DNA of 64,000 nucleotides from Acidobacteria bacterium Ga0074141 (GTDB lineage: Bacteria > Acidobacteriota > Blastocatellia > Pyrinomonadales > Pyrinomonadaceae), in contig LNDP01000024.1 in NCBI GenBank assembly GCA_001464665.1, positions 248,001-312,000 on the forward strand. The letters run 5' to 3'. A program made the position numbers and the translations under genes. Position 1 is the first letter of the stretch. Each line of letters starts with the position of its first letter. Of the stretch, positions 62,255 to 64,000 are shown piece by piece. The notes below the pieces were generated by a model. It did not search any database, was not told the origin of the DNA, and was given only the letters and a program-made list of their open reading frames with translations.

Positions 62255-62326
62255 TAGCTGCGAACGGCTTTTGCCCTTTCAAAGGAAAATCGAGATAATA
62301 CCGTTTCGCTATGCTAGTTTAATGGA

Positions 62327-62854
62327 ATGAAGTTCGTCTCTGATATTCGCCTGCTTTTGACCGCTCTATGGCTCGGTGCGGCGGTGTTTTTCATCTTTGT
62401 CGCCCAGAGCGCCTTCGCGGTGTTACCGGAGCGTGAGCTTGCCGGTGCGATGGTCAACCGGACACTGGCGATAGTCAACTACGGCGGACTTGCGATCGCA
62501 TTGATCCTGCTCGCAACATCACTGATCGGGCAGGCGACGGTCAACCGCTTCTGGCTCTGGACGGAACGCATCGTTCTGCTGGTCCTCGCGGTTGCGACCG
62601 CGATCGGGCAGTTCGTCATCGGCTGGTGGCTTATGCTGCTACGCAACGAGATGGGCAAGCCGATCGATCAGGTCGCCGCGGATGACCCGCTCCGCGTGCA
62701 GTTCAACCAGATGCACGAATATTCGGTCTGGGTACTGATGGCGGCGATGGCCGCGGCCTTGATTGTATTTTTTATCATCGCCAACCGAAAATTTAGCGCG
62801 AAGAAGAAGGACAACGTGGTCGATTTCGATCCGCTCAAGGACTTTAAGGTCTAG
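62327..62854 (+). CDS. DUF4149-family four-helix membrane protein
   Basis: A 175-residue inner-membrane protein with four hydrophobic segments (about 8-28, 47-66, 79-105, 131-152). LLTALWLGAAVFFIFVAQSAFAVL, FVIGWWLMLLRNEMGKPIDQ and FNQMHEYSVWVLMAAM match the DUF4149 pattern, in which the conserved histidine of the H-x-x-S-V segment lies at the last helix. Function is unknown in general. ATG 62327 has only a weak ribosome site. The next gene starts 6 nt after its stop, so they are cotranscribed. Confidence 0.8.
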   Translation: MKFVSDIRLLLTALWLGAAVFFIFVAQSAFAVLPERELAGAMVNRTLAIVNYGGLAIALILLATSLIGQATVNRFWLWTERIVLLVLAVATAIGQFVIGWWLMLLRNEMGKPIDQVAADDPLRVQFNQMHEYSVWVLMAAMAAALIVFFIIANRKFSAKKKDNVVDFDPLKDFKV

Positions 62855-62860
62855 GAAAAT

Positions 62861-63652
62861 ATGGAACTCATTGAAAACGCCGATTTTTTTGAATCGATGT
62901 TCGCCCGCTGGTCGCCCAACGAAGAACTCCGCGGTTATACGTATGTTGAGAATCAAGCGGCTCCTTTCGTGCCGGTTCGCCGGGCTCTGCCGATGCTGAA
63001 CCTTGCTCTGATCTCCTCGGCCGGGGCATACATCGAGGGCATGGAGCCCTTCGACCTTGAGGCAAAGGACGGCGACCTTGAATTTCGTGAATTTCCGAAA
63101 GAAGTGGCCGCCGAGGACATGCGGTACGCGGCCAAGGGCTACGACCCGAAGGCGGTCCAGCTCGACCGCAATGCCCAGATACCGATCGACCGGCTGAACG
63201 AATACGACGCGAACAGCGTCATCGGAAGCCTCAATCCGGTCTGGTGGAGCATCAGCCCATGGATCCCGAACGCGGCCCGCGTCGCTGATGAAATGGCCCC
63301 ACGGCTTGCCGAGCGGCTTCACCGCTATCAGGTGCAGGCGGCTCTGCTGATCCCGGCCTCGCCGCTCTGCCACCAAACGCTCGGCGTACTCGCCCGCGGG
63401 ATCGAACTAAGCGGCATCCCGACAATGCTTCTTTCCGTTGATCGGAAACTGACGGAGAAGGTACGGGCACCGCGAGTTGCCTACTACACAGGCGAGATCG
63501 GCTCGGTCGCGGGCCAGGCCGGTTGGCGGGAATATCAACTAAGGGTTTTGGATGAATCGCTCCGTTGGATTGAGACCTTTGACCAACCGGGCTCGCGAAA
63601 GCTCGCCGTTGCGATAGAGACGCAGGTCGAAGCTGCCCGCGGGGAGAGATAG
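62861..63652 (+). CDS. GrdB-like protein (glycine/sarcosine/betaine reductase selenoprotein B family)
   Basis: A 263-residue cytoplasmic protein. PFVPVRRALPMLNLALISSAGAYI, PFDLEAKDGDLEFREFPKEV, IPIDRLNEY and SVIGSLNPVWWSISPW correspond to the conserved blocks of the GrdB-like family found in many non-fermenting bacteria, which lacks the selenocysteine of true reductase. A VAYYTGEIGSVAG block lies near the C-terminus. No active-site Cys/Sec motif is evident, so reductase activity is doubtful. AGGA overlapping the upstream stop codon is its ribosome site. Confidence 0.72.
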   Translation: MELIENADFFESMFARWSPNEELRGYTYVENQAAPFVPVRRALPMLNLALISSAGAYIEGMEPFDLEAKDGDLEFREFPKEVAAEDMRYAAKGYDPKAVQLDRNAQIPIDRLNEYDANSVIGSLNPVWWSISPWIPNAARVADEMAPRLAERLHRYQVQAALLIPASPLCHQTLGVLARGIELSGIPTMLLSVDRKLTEKVRAPRVAYYTGEIGSVAGQAGWREYQLRVLDESLRWIETFDQPGSRKLAVAIETQVEAARGER

Positions 63653-63679
63653 TCAGCCTTTGTGCTTAGGAAAGCCGGC

Positions 63680-64000
63680 TTATAGGCCGACCTGCCAGCT
63701 CTTAACGCCATCGAGCGGATAGAGGATCATTAGGATATTCAGGAGAAGATTGTCTTTGATCCAAAAGATCATCAGCACCTCGACGGCAACGAAAACGGCG
63801 AACGAAGTGCCGAACCCAAACGCCCGGGCGAAGAAGAAACCCGCACCACACGCCAGAATATCGACGAAAGAATTGACGACCGCGTCGCCGACATAATCTG
63901 CCGAGGCCGTGACCATCCGGTAACGGTCGATCACAAACGACGAGTTCTCGACCACTTCCCACCCACACGCAAAAAGTACAGCCAAAAAAAATTGCCGGCG
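63680..64000 (-). CDS. DUF2585/UPF0314-like membrane protein, C-terminal part (cut by right edge)
   Basis: At least 106 residues with the beginning outside the window. FACGWEVVENSSFVIDRYR, VGDAVVNSFVDILACGAGF and IKDNLLLNILMILYP match the UPF0314/DUF2585 pattern (conserved WEVxENS, RYR, NS-x-D and DN-x-xLN). Two to three hydrophobic segments are seen. Function unknown. A TTG at 63985 is not a good start because the frame continues to the edge. It converges on the GrdB-like gene with 27 nt between stops. Confidence 0.82.
   Translation of the reverse strand, partial: RRQFFLAVLFACGWEVVENSSFVIDRYRMVTASADYVGDAVVNSFVDILACGAGFFFARAFGFGTSFAVFVAVEVLMIFWIKDNLLLNILMILYPLDGVKSWQVGL

Noticed and set aside
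62861-63652. True selenoprotein B of glycine reductase
   Set aside because: No in-frame TGA with a Sec context, and no other grd genes nearby; it is the short GrdB-like family.

Overview
The window looks like chromosomal DNA of a Gram-negative, aerobic, free-living heterotroph, most likely an acidobacterium of the Blastocatellia/Pyrinomonadaceae type. This placement is an inference from gene content: a TIGR02999-like ECF sigma factor coupled to a Pkn-type kinase with TPRs, a giant CARDB/LamG/dockerin/cohesin secreted protein, DFDGDGKTD-type FG-GAP repeat proteins, many exported hydrolases, and short palindromic repeats inside a coding gene. No rRNA, insertion sequence, prophage, integrase or CRISPR array was seen. 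Two tRNA genes are present.

Layout. At 1-860, thiC runs off the left edge under a TPP riboswitch and diverges from an APC permease. At 865-4712 lie the permease, two exported methyltransferase-fold proteins and a PQQ-type sugar dehydrogenase. PPK2 (4827-5693) and the kinase/sigma pair (5712-8887) are on the minus strand. A 3061-residue secreted mosaic protein fills 9015-18200. It is followed by an alpha/beta hydrolase, a zinc-ribbon/L7-L12-like/propeller membrane protein and a FecR-domain protein. At 23305-28249 are an M16 peptidase pair (one active, one inactive), a small protein and a POT peptide transporter. At 28366-33147 are tRNA-Met, tRNA-Glu, a PepSY protein facing a TonB receptor, and YchF. 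At 33310-38888 are an M1 aminopeptidase carrying five in-frame palindromic insertions and a DUF1906/FG-GAP protein.

The second half holds two large membrane proteins of GT-C type (39051-42876) and HerA (42883-44577), which diverges from an aspartoacylase-like hydrolase and a GCS2-CBS fusion. A YVTN propeller, a Fis-type regulator, an NTF2-like protein, a class C serine hydrolase and an M20 amidohydrolase follow. Next is a 774-bp gene-free stretch made largely of short tandem repeats, then a GAF protein, Nfu, and a minus-strand polysaccharide operon ending in prmC (61356-56211). At the right edge are a GT2, a DUF4149 protein, a GrdB-like protein and a DUF2585 gene cut by the edge.

Common themes are scavenging of peptides and amino acids (POT, APC, M1, M16, M20), iron or nutrient uptake, surface polysaccharide synthesis and large cell-surface proteins. 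The most unusual signals are two families of palindromic elements inside the M1 gene, heptanucleotide repeats that form the 5' end of thiC just below its riboswitch, and several unusual domain fusions.
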